From contig JBAXSI010000008.1 in assembly GCA_037130755.1 (NCBI GenBank), forward strand, positions 16,999 to 80,998: a stretch of DNA of 64,000 bases. Reading direction: 5' to 3'. Shown one piece after another: positions 39,974 to 48,443 of the stretch (its first letter is position 1; every line of letters begins with the position of its first letter). The notes beneath the pieces are model-generated. The model did not search any database. It had not been told where the DNA came from and saw only the letters and a list, made by a program, of their open reading frames with translations. A program made the position numbers and the translations under genes. The DNA comes from UBA10649 sp037130755. GTDB taxonomy: Bacteria > Actinomycetota > Actinomycetes > S36-B12.

Positions 39974-40474
39974 ATGGCCGACAAGGTGAACGCAGCATTC
40001 ACGTCCGATGATCAGTGGACCCCGGTCTCGCCGAAGCTCGTGACGGCTCGGCGCATCACCCTCTGCCTGGTGTACCTCCTGGTGATCGGCGGCATCGTCG
40101 CTGTCTACGCCTTCAGCACTGCCCCATCGTGGGTGACCGTCGCGTTGGTGGTCGCGGCACTCGTCGTGTTCGTCTGGCTGTGGTGGCTGATCGGTCGACG
40201 CGTTCGCTCGTTCGGCTACAGCGAGCGTGGCGACGACCTGCTGGTCACCAGCGGCATCATGTTCCGGCGGCTGGTGATCGTCCCCTACGGACGGATGCAG
40301 CTGGTCGATGTGAAGGCCGGGCCGATCGACCGTTGGCTGGGCGTGACGACTGTGCAGCTGCACACGGCCGCGGCCACGACCGACGCGAGCATCCCGGGCC
40401 TCGTCCCTGACGTCGCCGCCGACCTGCGCGACCGGCTGGCGCGACGCGGCGAGCAGCGCTCCGCGGGGCTGTGA
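39974..40474 (+). CDS. PH-domain membrane protein (YdbS-like)
   Basis: The 166-residue protein has two hydrophobic helices (about 31-50 and 55-75) and a bacterial PH (bPH_2) domain with RRLVIVPYGRMQLVDVKAGPIDR and VQLHTAAATTDASIPG. It is the small partner of the YdbT-like protein next to it, with which it overlaps or nearly abuts. TAGCCT (39962-39967) lies six bases before the ATG. Confidence 0.85.
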   Translation: MADKVNAAFTSDDQWTPVSPKLVTARRITLCLVYLLVIGGIVAVYAFSTAPSWVTVALVVAALVVFVWLWWLIGRRVRSFGYSERGDDLLVTSGIMFRRLVIVPYGRMQLVDVKAGPIDRWLGVTTVQLHTAAATTDASIPGLVPDVAADLRDRLARRGEQRSAGL

Positions 40475-40476
40475 CC

Positions 40477-41913
40477 ATGTCCGACCTGAACGGGCCGCCT
40501 ACACCGGAACCGCCGCAGAGCAACGTCGGCGACGACTTCGGGCTCGGCTTCCAGCTGCCGGGAAGCGGGACCGTTGACGATCGCGGGCGCCGTCGCGTCC
40601 ATCCGATCACACCGCTCGTCCATGGGGCATCGATGGTCCCGGTCGGCCTATTCCTTGTGGTGATCCTTGGGTTCGGCAGCGGTGCCGCCTTCGGGCTCGC
40701 CGGCGTCGCGGTCTTCGTCCTCGGTCTCGTCGTGCTACCGGTCGTGGTGGCCGCGTGGTCCTACCTCGTCTGGCGCAACCTTTGGTACTGGTTCGACGAC
40801 GACGGCGACTTCCGTGTCGACTCGGGCGTGATCACCAAGCAGGAGCGGCGAGTCCAGCTCAGCCGCCTTCAGTCGGTCGACGTGGCGCAGCCACTCATTG
40901 CGCGCCTGTTCTCGATGGCCGAGCTCACCGTGGAGGTCGCTGGCTCCCAGGAGTCGAAGCTGAAGCTCCAGTTCCTGTCGCTCGACGATGCCCGCGCCCT
41001 CCGCGCGACGATCCTCGCGCGGGCGGCGGGCCTGCGTCACGACACCTCCGAGGCGCCTGAGGATGCGATCGCCAAGGTCGCGCCCCGCGATCTGGCGGTC
41101 TCCTTGCTCCTGCGGAGCTCGACGGCCTTCCTGCTGCTGTTCAGCGTGCTCGTCCTCGCGATCTCGTTCCTCACGGGGGGTTGGGGTGGACTCTTCGTCG
41201 CCTTGTTCACCGGCGGCATCCCGATCCTCATCGTCGTGTCGGAGTTCATCAGGTACTTCAACTTCACCGTGAGTGACTCACCGGACGGCCTGCGACTGCG
41301 ATTCGGCCTCGCAAAGACCGAGGCTCGAACCGTCCCGCCCGGCCGCGTGCAGGCCATCGAGTACGTCGAGCCCTTCCTGTGGCGCCGCCGCAACTGGGTT
41401 CGCGTGCGCGTGAACATCGCCGGGATGGGCGGCCAGGACCGGCAGGGGAACAAGGAGGAGACCCTTCTGATCCCCGTCGCGACGATGGCCGATGCGCACG
41501 CGATCGTCGGCCGCGTCTTCCCTGATGTCGACGTCGACGCACTCGAGTGGCACTTGGCGCCCGATCGCAGTCGCCGGCGGTCGTTCATCCAGTGGTCGAG
41601 GCTCGCGGTGGCCTGGGATGCCAACGTGTTCGCCGCGCGGCGAGGCCGGGTGACACGGCGGCTCTCGGTCATCCCGCACGCACGCACGCAGTCCGTGCGC
41701 GTCACCCAGGGGCCATGGGAACGGCCGCTCGACCTTGCGAGCGTCCACGTGGACACCACGCCGGGGCCGGTCAGCGTGTCAGCGCTGCACCTCGATGCGG
41801 CATTCGCCGCCCGGGTCGCGCGCGAGCAGACCGAACGTGCGCTCCAGGCGCGTTCCGTAGATCGATCGATCCGCTGGGCCGCCGGCGAGACGCCGCCGGA
41901 CGCAGCCACTTAA
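40477..41913 (+). CDS. Large PH-domain membrane protein (YdbT-like)
   Basis: The 478-residue protein has several hydrophobic pairs and multiple bPH_2 domains, with signature repeats ERRVQLSRLQSVDVAQPL, RTVPPGRVQAIEYVEP and SVIPHARTQSVRVTQGP. YdbS/YdbT pairs are membrane proteins of poorly known role, sometimes tied to bacteriocin or lipid stress. ATG 40477 is preferred, though GTG 40471 overlaps the upstream stop. Its TAA overlaps the convergent threonine aldolase TAA in TTAA (41910-41913). Confidence 0.85.
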   Translation: MSDLNGPPTPEPPQSNVGDDFGLGFQLPGSGTVDDRGRRRVHPITPLVHGASMVPVGLFLVVILGFGSGAAFGLAGVAVFVLGLVVLPVVVAAWSYLVWRNLWYWFDDDGDFRVDSGVITKQERRVQLSRLQSVDVAQPLIARLFSMAELTVEVAGSQESKLKLQFLSLDDARALRATILARAAGLRHDTSEAPEDAIAKVAPRDLAVSLLLRSSTAFLLLFSVLVLAISFLTGGWGGLFVALFTGGIPILIVVSEFIRYFNFTVSDSPDGLRLRFGLAKTEARTVPPGRVQAIEYVEPFLWRRRNWVRVRVNIAGMGGQDRQGNKEETLLIPVATMADAHAIVGRVFPDVDVDALEWHLAPDRSRRRSFIQWSRLAVAWDANVFAARRGRVTRRLSVIPHARTQSVRVTQGPWERPLDLASVHVDTTPGPVSVSALHLDAAFAARVAREQTERALQARSVDRSIRWAAGETPPDAAT

Positions 41914-42956
41914 CCCGCGGCCATCTCCTGGGCTATCGCCGCGCTGAAGCGCTCGACGTCGTCCACAGTGGTGTCCCACGAGCACATCCACCTGACCTCG
42001 CCGGTGACCTGGTCCCACGTGTAGAACCGGAACATCTGCTGGAGACGCTCGGTGACGGCGGTGGGCAGAATCGCGAACACCGCGTTGGCCTGCCGGGGTC
42101 GCACGATCGTGACGCCGGGGACTTTGCGCACGCGTGTCTCGAGCAGCGCAGCCATGTCGTTCGCGTGCGAGGCGTTGCGCAGCCACAGGCCGTCGCTCAG
42201 CAGGGCCAGGAGCTGCGCGCTCACGAACCGCATCTTGCTTGCGAGTTGCATGGAGGACTTCCGCAGGTAGTCGACTCCCGGGGCCGCATCCGGGTTGAGC
42301 ACGATCACGGCCTCACCCAGCATCAGCCCGTTCTTGGTGCCGCCGAACGAGACTGCATCGACGCCGGCGTCGGTGGTGAACGTCTTGAAGCCTGTGCCCA
42401 GCGAGGCGGCGGCGTTCGACAGGCGAGCGCCGTCGACGTGCGTATGCATGCCGTGCGATCGGGCATGCGACGTGATGGCCACGATCTCCTCGACGGTGTA
42501 GAGCGTGCCCAACTCGGTGGACTGCGTGATCGTGACGGCGCCCGGCTGCGCGCGGTGCACGTCACCGAAGCCCCAGGCCTGCGTGTCGATGAGGTCGGGA
42601 GTGAGCTTGCCGTCGCTCGTCGGGACGGTCCACAGCTTGAGGCCGGCTCCGTGCTCGGGCGCCCCGCCCTCGTCGACGTTGACGTGAGCGGAGGCGGCGC
42701 ATACGACCGCCTCCCAGCGGCGGGTCATGGCCTGGAGGGCCACGACATTGGCGCCCGTCCCGTTGAACACCGGGAACGCCTCGGCCTCAGGACCGAAGTG
42801 ATCCTTCACCGCATCGGCAAGCCGGGCAGTGACGGCGTCGTCGCCGTACGCGACGTCATGGCCGGCGTTGGCGCGGGCGATCGCCTCCATGACCTCGGGA
42901 TGCACCGACGCGTAATTGTCGCTCGCGAATCCGCGCCACGATCCCGTGCTGTTCAT
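41910..42956 (-). CDS. Low-specificity threonine aldolase-like PLP enzyme
   Basis: The 348-residue fold-type I PLP enzyme has SDNYASVHPEVMEAI, FNGTGANVVALQAM, HVDGARLSNAAASLG and the PLP-lysine motif SFGGTKNGLMLGEAVI. It fits L-threonine/beta-eliminating lyase types. It is the third gene of a coupled operon: its ATG overlaps the SDR stop (ATGA at 42953-42956). The real substrate may be set by the DUF6421/SDR partners. Confidence 0.85.
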   Translation of the reverse strand: MNSTGSWRGFASDNYASVHPEVMEAIARANAGHDVAYGDDAVTARLADAVKDHFGPEAEAFPVFNGTGANVVALQAMTRRWEAVVCAASAHVNVDEGGAPEHGAGLKLWTVPTSDGKLTPDLIDTQAWGFGDVHRAQPGAVTITQSTELGTLYTVEEIVAITSHARSHGMHTHVDGARLSNAAASLGTGFKTFTTDAGVDAVSFGGTKNGLMLGEAVIVLNPDAAPGVDYLRKSSMQLASKMRFVSAQLLALLSDGLWLRNASHANDMAALLETRVRKVPGVTIVRPRQANAVFAILPTAVTERLQQMFRFYTWDQVTGEVRWMCSWDTTVDDVERFSAAIAQEMAAG

Positions 42957-43657
42957 GCCGTTCCCTCTTCCTCGACGGTCAGATCGAGCCGCGTTCCATT
43001 GGGAATCTCGCCCGTGCAGGCAGCGGCGATGCGTGCCGCCAGCACGTTGACGTGCGTGTAGCCGGGCCACGTCTTGTCGGGATCGTCGGCGATCATGCGG
43101 TCGGTGAGCAGTGCCTTGACCGCGATCGTGACCGAAGCCGAGTCGGAGTCCTTGAAGAAGTCGGCCACGCCATCCATCCATGCCTCCGCCGCACGCTTGG
43201 CTGCGGCGTAGGCGATGTTGCCGACGGTGGGGCGCGTCGCAGTCGTACTGGTGACCATGAAGGCGCGTCCGCGTGGGGCAGCCTTCACGATGTCGCCGAA
43301 GGCGGCGGTGAGCACCGCGAGCGTGCCGACGACCGGCGGGTTCAGGGCGAGCCAGTTGTCGACTGATGCGGCGTCGAGCGACTTCGATCCGCGCCAGCCG
43401 CCGACGAGGTGCACGAGCACGTCGACCCGGCCCAGGCGGGCGAGCAACTCGTCACGGAACGCCGCGGTCGCCTCGAAATCGCCGAGGACGACCTCGAACG
43501 CCTCGGCGTCGTCGCCCACGGCGTCAGCCGCCCTGCGCGCATTCGCGATCTTGTGGTCGACGAGGACGACGTGGAAGCCCTGGGCCTGAAGCGTCGCCGC
43601 GGTCGCCTCGCCGGCGGCCCCGGCGCCAGCAATGACGGCAACGGGAGCCGCGATCAC
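42953..43657 (-). CDS. Short-chain dehydrogenase of the DUF6421 operon
   Basis: The 234-residue SDR has VAVIAGAGAAGEATAATLQA (nucleotide-binding glycines spaced GAGAAG), LVHLVGGWRG in place of NNAG, and a TSTTATRPTVGNIAYAAAK segment with Tyr-Lys. GTG 43657 overlaps the DUF6421 stop (GTGA at 43654-43657), so the genes are translationally coupled. The substrate is unknown. Confidence 0.75.
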   Translation of the reverse strand: MIAAPVAVIAGAGAAGEATAATLQAQGFHVVLVDHKIANARRAADAVGDDAEAFEVVLGDFEATAAFRDELLARLGRVDVLVHLVGGWRGSKSLDAASVDNWLALNPPVVGTLAVLTAAFGDIVKAAPRGRAFMVTSTTATRPTVGNIAYAAAKRAAEAWMDGVADFFKDSDSASVTIAVKALLTDRMIADDPDKTWPGYTHVNVLAARIAAACTGEIPNGTRLDLTVEEEGTA

Positions 43658-45756
43658 GCGGTGATCCCAGCCGTCGCTGCGATCGTCGGGGACAGCTTGC
43701 GCTGCAGCGACTCGAAGAACACGTTCAGGGGGAACTCGTCCGGAAGCACGACATCGACCATAGCCTTCGGCTCGCCGTCGAGGGGAAGTGCCTGCGCACC
43801 CTGCGCCCACACGGACGCGGGGTTCGGCTCCACCAGGCCACTGACGAACTGGTGCGCGGCGATCCACTGCGCCACTCGCGAGCGGTCGATGCCGGATCGG
43901 TACAGGCCCTCGACCTCGTCGCACAGCGCCACCATGGAGTCGGTGATGCGGTCCCAGTCAACGGTCAGCGTGTTGTCGGTCCAGCGCAGGACGTCGTCAC
44001 GGTGGAGCCAGGCGAAGATGATCTGTCCGCCGAGCCCGTCGTAGTTGCGCACGCGCGAGCCGGTGATCGTGAAGCGGAACAGTCGGTCGAACAGGATCGC
44101 GTAGCGGATGAACCGACCCAGATGGATGCCGTGCTCGTCGAGTTCTAGTGTCTCGCGGAACGTCGCCAGGTCGCAGCGAAGCTCCTCCAGCGAGTACATC
44201 CAGTACGGCATGCGCTGCTTGATCATGAAGGGGTCGAAGGGCAGGTCGCCGCGGCTGTGCGTGCGGTCATGAATCAGGTCCCACAGCACGAAGGTCTCCT
44301 GGGCGAGCTGCTGGTCGTTCAGAAGGAGGTCGACATCCGAGGGCAGCGGCAGTTGGAGCGTGTCGGTGGCGGCGCGGGCCACCAACCGGAAGCGGGCGGC
44401 CTCGCGGTCGCAGAAGATCCCGCCCCAATAGAACTCGGGTGTCTCCCGGGTCGCGACCGTCTCGGGGAACAGCACCGCGGAGTGAGTGTCGTAGCCCTTC
44501 GTGAAGGCCACGAACTCGATGGGCACGAAGGCAGCGTTGTCGTAGGTCCTCTCCTGCTCGGCGAGCCAGTCCGGCCAGAACGTACGCGTGATGACGGCCT
44601 CGATGTTCCGGCTGGGGTTGCCATTCTGGGTATACATCGGGAACACGATCAGGTGCTCGGCTCCATCGAGTCGATTGAGGTCGGGCCGGAAGAGCATGAG
44701 CGAATCGAGGAAGTCTGGCGTCGTGAAGCCGCTGGATGCCCATGACTGCAGATCGACGATGGTGGCGGCGAGCTGGTCCGCCTGATGTGCGAACCGCGGC
44801 ATGAGTGATCCGATTGCCTCGACCATCGAGTCAACGTGGCGCTGAGCGTCGGCGATCGGGTGGACCGTGACGTCGATCGAGCCGTCCTTGTCCTGGAGGG
44901 CGCGGATGGCCTCGACCGCATCCGCCAGCGCGAGCCAGCTGGCGTCCGCCTGGGCCCATGTGGTCGTGCGCCCCAGTTGCGGGCGCGCTGCGGCGCGGCC
45001 GCCGGCGGCCCACGTCAGCAGGTTCAGCCACAGTTGCTCGTGATCGAGGTCGCCGATGGAGTCGTCGCCGAACAGGTCGGAGTCCGAGGTGACGACGACG
45101 CGGCCCCCGGTGGTCGTCACCGTCATGACGAGTGCGGCCGCCGACGGGTCCGCCGTCGAAGACGTGCGCGCGATCGTCTCCAGCGTGGTGAGGTCGCTGG
45201 GCGTGGTCGCGTGCAGGCTGCCTGCCCGGTAGAAGCAGGCCGCCGAGACCTTGGCGGTCAGGTCATGCCGCGGCCCGCGTGCCAGGTCGGCGAGCACCCA
45301 CGTGGGCACTTCCTTGTAGCAGTGGGCCGGGTCCTGAACCGTCGTGTTGTCGATGACCACACCGAATCGAGCGGCGAGTTCGGTGAAGTTGTTGCCGTAC
45401 TTCGGCTGCTCGGTCTCGCCAAGGATGACCAGCCCGCCGCCCGCGAGGACGAAGCGCTCGATCGCGTCGAGTTCGTCGTCGGTGAGTCGAGGGCTGCCTG
45501 AGCCGGTGGTGTGCTCCCAGGCGTCGTCGGCCGCGTGCGGAAGGACAAGCGCATCGACTCCAGCGAGCACCTCGTCGTCGATCGGTCCGCTGGGGTGCAC
45601 GGTCACGGCCAAGCCCGAACGCAGGGCGCTCGTGGCCGCCCACGCGTACGAGGCGTCGGCCGGATTCACCGGGTTCATGGCGGCGGCGACCTCGGGGCGG
45701 GTCGTCCACGCCTGGCGGTGGGACTCGTCGATCAGGACGCGGGCGAGGGGGCGCAT
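43654..45756 (-). CDS. DUF6421 family protein with N-terminal glutamine-amidotransferase-like domain
   Basis: The 700-residue soluble protein has an N-terminal domain (VLIDESHRQAW, LVLPHAADDAWEH, FVLAGGGLVILGE) resembling GATase1/DUF4350-type folds without a clear catalytic Cys, and a large C-terminal domain with FPMYTQNGNPSRNIEAVI, FWPDWLAEQERTYDN, WDLIHDRTHSRGDLPFDPFM and FAWLHRDDVLRW. I place it in DUF6421 from these motifs. The HDRTH-type motif could bind metal. ATG 45756 has GGAG five bases upstream. It leads the coupled SDR and threonine-aldolase genes. Confidence 0.72.
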   Translation of the reverse strand: MRPLARVLIDESHRQAWTTRPEVAAAMNPVNPADASYAWAATSALRSGLAVTVHPSGPIDDEVLAGVDALVLPHAADDAWEHTTGSGSPRLTDDELDAIERFVLAGGGLVILGETEQPKYGNNFTELAARFGVVIDNTTVQDPAHCYKEVPTWVLADLARGPRHDLTAKVSAACFYRAGSLHATTPSDLTTLETIARTSSTADPSAAALVMTVTTTGGRVVVTSDSDLFGDDSIGDLDHEQLWLNLLTWAAGGRAAARPQLGRTTTWAQADASWLALADAVEAIRALQDKDGSIDVTVHPIADAQRHVDSMVEAIGSLMPRFAHQADQLAATIVDLQSWASSGFTTPDFLDSLMLFRPDLNRLDGAEHLIVFPMYTQNGNPSRNIEAVITRTFWPDWLAEQERTYDNAAFVPIEFVAFTKGYDTHSAVLFPETVATRETPEFYWGGIFCDREAARFRLVARAATDTLQLPLPSDVDLLLNDQQLAQETFVLWDLIHDRTHSRGDLPFDPFMIKQRMPYWMYSLEELRCDLATFRETLELDEHGIHLGRFIRYAILFDRLFRFTITGSRVRNYDGLGGQIIFAWLHRDDVLRWTDNTLTVDWDRITDSMVALCDEVEGLYRSGIDRSRVAQWIAAHQFVSGLVEPNPASVWAQGAQALPLDGEPKAMVDVVLPDEFPLNVFFESLQRKLSPTIAATAGITA

Positions 45757-45811
45757 GGCTGCTCCAGCCGTGGGGAGAGACAAGGGACAATGGGGACAAA
45801 GGAGGCTAGCA

Positions 45812-45830
45812 GGCCGGACAACATCCGGCC
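45812..45830. other. Perfect 7-bp inverted repeat (hairpin) ahead of DUF6421 operon
   Basis: GGCCGGA (45812-45818) and TCCGGCC (45824-45830) flank CAACA. It lies between the small membrane gene stop (45874) and the DUF6421 start, so it may be the former's terminator or the operon's operator. Confidence 0.45.
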
Positions 45831-45873
45831 AAGTTCTGGAACGGACGGCACTTGTCCGGTCGCATGCACCCCC

Positions 45874-46110
45874 CTACGTGCGAGGCATCGCCTGCAGCTT
45901 CCTCCACGTGAAGAAGGCTGCGCCGAGGATCAGTGCGAACGCCAGGGCGAGTACGAGGGTCAGGGCGTCCCTTCCGAAAGCGAAGAGCCGGACCGCCGCC
46001 GCGCCGCCCATCATCACCGCCGCGAAGCCCTGGAGGAACAGCGAGAACCGCAGCTGCCGGCGCAGTGCTCCGTCGGGGTCGGGGACGAAGTCGGGCGACG
46101 CATCGGGCAT
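45874..46110 (-). CDS. Small two-helix membrane protein, unknown
   Basis: The 78-residue protein has a polar N-terminus (MPDASPDFVPDPDG), two hydrophobic helices and a basic end (FTWRKLQAMPRT). No family recognised. CAGGAT at 46122-46117 (minus) lies six bases before the ATG, and there is no SD. It is divergent from glpD over a 49-bp gap. Confidence 0.6.
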   Translation of the reverse strand: MPDASPDFVPDPDGALRRQLRFSLFLQGFAAVMMGGAAAVRLFAFGRDALTLVLALAFALILGAAFFTWRKLQAMPRT

Positions 46111-46159
46111 GGTCGAATCCTGTCACGGGCCTACACTCGAAAGCAGGGAGTGATGACGC

Positions 46160-47878
46160 ATGCCAGCTGGAAGCATCGGGCGGCTCTCCCAAATTCCCCG
46201 CGACAATGAGCCCCGATTCGACGTGATCGTCATCGGCGGCGGCATCACCGGCGTCTGCATCGCACGTGAGGCCAGCGCGAACGGCATGTCCGTGGTGCTG
46301 GTCGACAAGGCCGACTTCGGTTCCGGCACATCGTCGGCGACGACGAAGTACATCCACGGCGGCATCAGGTACCTGGAGTCGATGGAGGTCGGCGTCGTCC
46401 GCGAGAGCCTTCGCGAGCGGCGGATCCTGGCGCTCGCGGCTCCGCACCTGGTGAGGCAGCAGCGATTCCTCATGCCAGCGTGGTCGTGGAGCAAGCCCAA
46501 CGCCCCGATCATCGGCCTCGGGGTGGGCCTTTACGGCGGACTTGCCTATGACCGCAACAAGGACGTTCCCGGGTCACTGCGGATCCCGCGCTCGGCGTGG
46601 CTGTCCAGGTCGACGGTGCTGCGTGAGGTCCCATGGCTTCAGGGGGAGGAACTGCGAGGTGCATGGGCCTACTACGACACGCTCAATCTCTTCCCGGAGC
46701 GTTTGCTGCTCGAGTTCTTGTTCACCGCCGTGCAGCAGGGCGCCCTGGCGATCAACTACTGCAAGGCAACTCGCCTGGACTTCGAACCCACCGACGCTGA
46801 AGGCAACACGGCGGTGTCGGGCATCATCGTCCAGGACACCCTGACCGGTGAGGAGGCCACGATCCGGGGCTCCGTCGTCGTGAACGCGGCCGGACCCTGG
46901 GTGGACGAGGTGCTGACCGGCATCAAGTCAAGCGTGCACGTGCTGCGATCCAAGGGCGTGCACGTGCTGGTGTCCAGCATCGACGGGATGCGGCAGCAAG
47001 ACGCCGTATTCGCCCGGGCGCGGACGGGTGGTCACGTCATCGTGTCGCCGTGGATGGGTCGTCTGCTCGTCGGCCCGACCGACACCGCGATCGACGAGCA
47101 GGTGGATGACGCCCATGCGCTGGCATCCGATGTGGCTCTTGTTCTCGACACCCTCAACCAGACGCTCGCCGATGGTGTCGCACCGCTGACGGCGTCGGAC
47201 GTCATCGACACCACGGTGGGGGTGCGACCGCTGATCGGCACCGGTGAGTCGGAGTCGTACAGCGCCAGTCGTCGGCACGAGGTCCACGACCATGCTTCGG
47301 AGGGCTATCGCGGCCTCTACTCGATCCTCGGTGGCAAGTGGACGACGGGACGTGCCACGGCCGAGCACCTGCTTCGGGTTCTTGCTTCGTCAGGACACTG
47401 GTCCGGGCATTCGCTGGTCTCGACGCGAAGGTCGGCCGTGAGCACCGCGTGGGCGTGGGCCGACGATCCGACGCCCTACGTCGAGGGTGTCGTGCAGTCG
47501 TGGGCGCGACTGGGCATCCCGCGGCCGGTTGTCGAGATGCTCACGATGCTCTACGGAACCGCAGCGAACGACGTCCTCGCGCTGGCGGCCGCGGATCCTG
47601 CCCTCGCCGTCCGCATCTCCGATCGCGAGGGCGTGCACGACATCGCCGCGCAGATCGCCTGGGGAGTCGATCACGAGGGCGCCCGAACGCTCGCGGACCT
47701 CATCGACCGGCGCATGACGATCGGCTCGATGGGTGGCATCACGGACGAGGAGATCCTGACGATCGCGCAGTGGGCCGGGCCGTTGCTCGACGTGGATCCC
47801 GCCGCGGCAGCGCGGAGCGAGATTGCTCGACGTAACGCGCTCAGGGCGTTATGGGAGTCACCGAGTTCCACGACGTGA
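46160..47878 (+). CDS. glpD: Aerobic glycerol-3-phosphate dehydrogenase
   Basis: The 572-residue FAD enzyme has the N-terminal dinucleotide motif VIVIGGGITGVCIAREAS, SSATTKYIHGGIRYLES, VNAAGPWVDEV and GGKWTTGRATAEHLL, then a C-terminal cap domain. It oxidises glycerol-3-phosphate to dihydroxyacetone phosphate at the membrane and feeds electrons to quinone. GGGAG before the ATG sets the start. No glpK or glpF is adjacent. Its end overlaps the convergent histidine-phosphatase gene by 38 bp. Confidence 0.93.
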   Translation: MPAGSIGRLSQIPRDNEPRFDVIVIGGGITGVCIAREASANGMSVVLVDKADFGSGTSSATTKYIHGGIRYLESMEVGVVRESLRERRILALAAPHLVRQQRFLMPAWSWSKPNAPIIGLGVGLYGGLAYDRNKDVPGSLRIPRSAWLSRSTVLREVPWLQGEELRGAWAYYDTLNLFPERLLLEFLFTAVQQGALAINYCKATRLDFEPTDAEGNTAVSGIIVQDTLTGEEATIRGSVVVNAAGPWVDEVLTGIKSSVHVLRSKGVHVLVSSIDGMRQQDAVFARARTGGHVIVSPWMGRLLVGPTDTAIDEQVDDAHALASDVALVLDTLNQTLADGVAPLTASDVIDTTVGVRPLIGTGESESYSASRRHEVHDHASEGYRGLYSILGGKWTTGRATAEHLLRVLASSGHWSGHSLVSTRRSAVSTAWAWADDPTPYVEGVVQSWARLGIPRPVVEMLTMLYGTAANDVLALAAADPALAVRISDREGVHDIAAQIAWGVDHEGARTLADLIDRRMTIGSMGGITDEEILTIAQWAGPLLDVDPAAAARSEIARRNALRALWESPSSTT

Positions 47879-48443
47879 TGACGTGCTGGTCGTGCTCGAA
47901 GCCGAGCGACGACAGGCGCGCGGGATCCAGTGCGAAGAGCCGGCCGTCGACGGCCGGCAGGTCCAGCCATCGAGCGGTCAGCATCCGCAGCACGTGACCA
48001 TGGGCGACAAGGATGCAGTCCTTGCCCTCAGCGAGTGTCGAGGCGCAACGGGCGATGACCCGGTCCACGCGCAGGCTGACGTCGCCGGTCTGCTCTCCGC
48101 GGGTTGCGCCAGGGGGAATCGGGTGGTCCCAGATCAGCCACGCCGGGTCGCCGACCTCGATGCGGATCTCTGGGGTCGTTTGCCCCTCCCACGCGCCGTA
48201 GTCCCACTCGAGGAGGTCATCGGTGATGGCATCGGGAGTCAGCCCGGCGAGGCGCGCGGTGTCCTGGGCACGCGTGAGTGGGCTGCACAGCACGAGACCC
48301 GAGTCGATGAGCGCCACTTGCGGCGCGATGGCGCGGGCGTTCGCCTCGCCGAGGGCGGTGAGCGGCACGTCAGTGCGCCCGGTGTGGCGTCCGGTCCTGC
48401 TCCACTCGGTCTCGCCGTGGCGAATCAGCCAGATGGCGCTCAT
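47841..48443 (-). CDS. Histidine phosphatase (phosphoglycerate mutase-like) family protein
   Basis: The 200-residue protein has LIRHGETEWSRTGRHTGRTD (His9 nucleophile in RHGE), LCSPLTRAQDTARLAG, the acid Glu in LLEWDYGAWEGQ and the second His in LVAHGHVLRML. It is a small-molecule or protein phosphatase. Its ATG overlaps the stop of the upstream membrane-protein gene (ATGA, 48440-48443). Substrate unknown. Confidence 0.9.
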   Translation of the reverse strand: MSAIWLIRHGETEWSRTGRHTGRTDVPLTALGEANARAIAPQVALIDSGLVLCSPLTRAQDTARLAGLTPDAITDDLLEWDYGAWEGQTTPEIRIEVGDPAWLIWDHPIPPGATRGEQTGDVSLRVDRVIARCASTLAEGKDCILVAHGHVLRMLTARWLDLPAVDGRLFALDPARLSSLGFEHDQHVITSWNSVTPITP

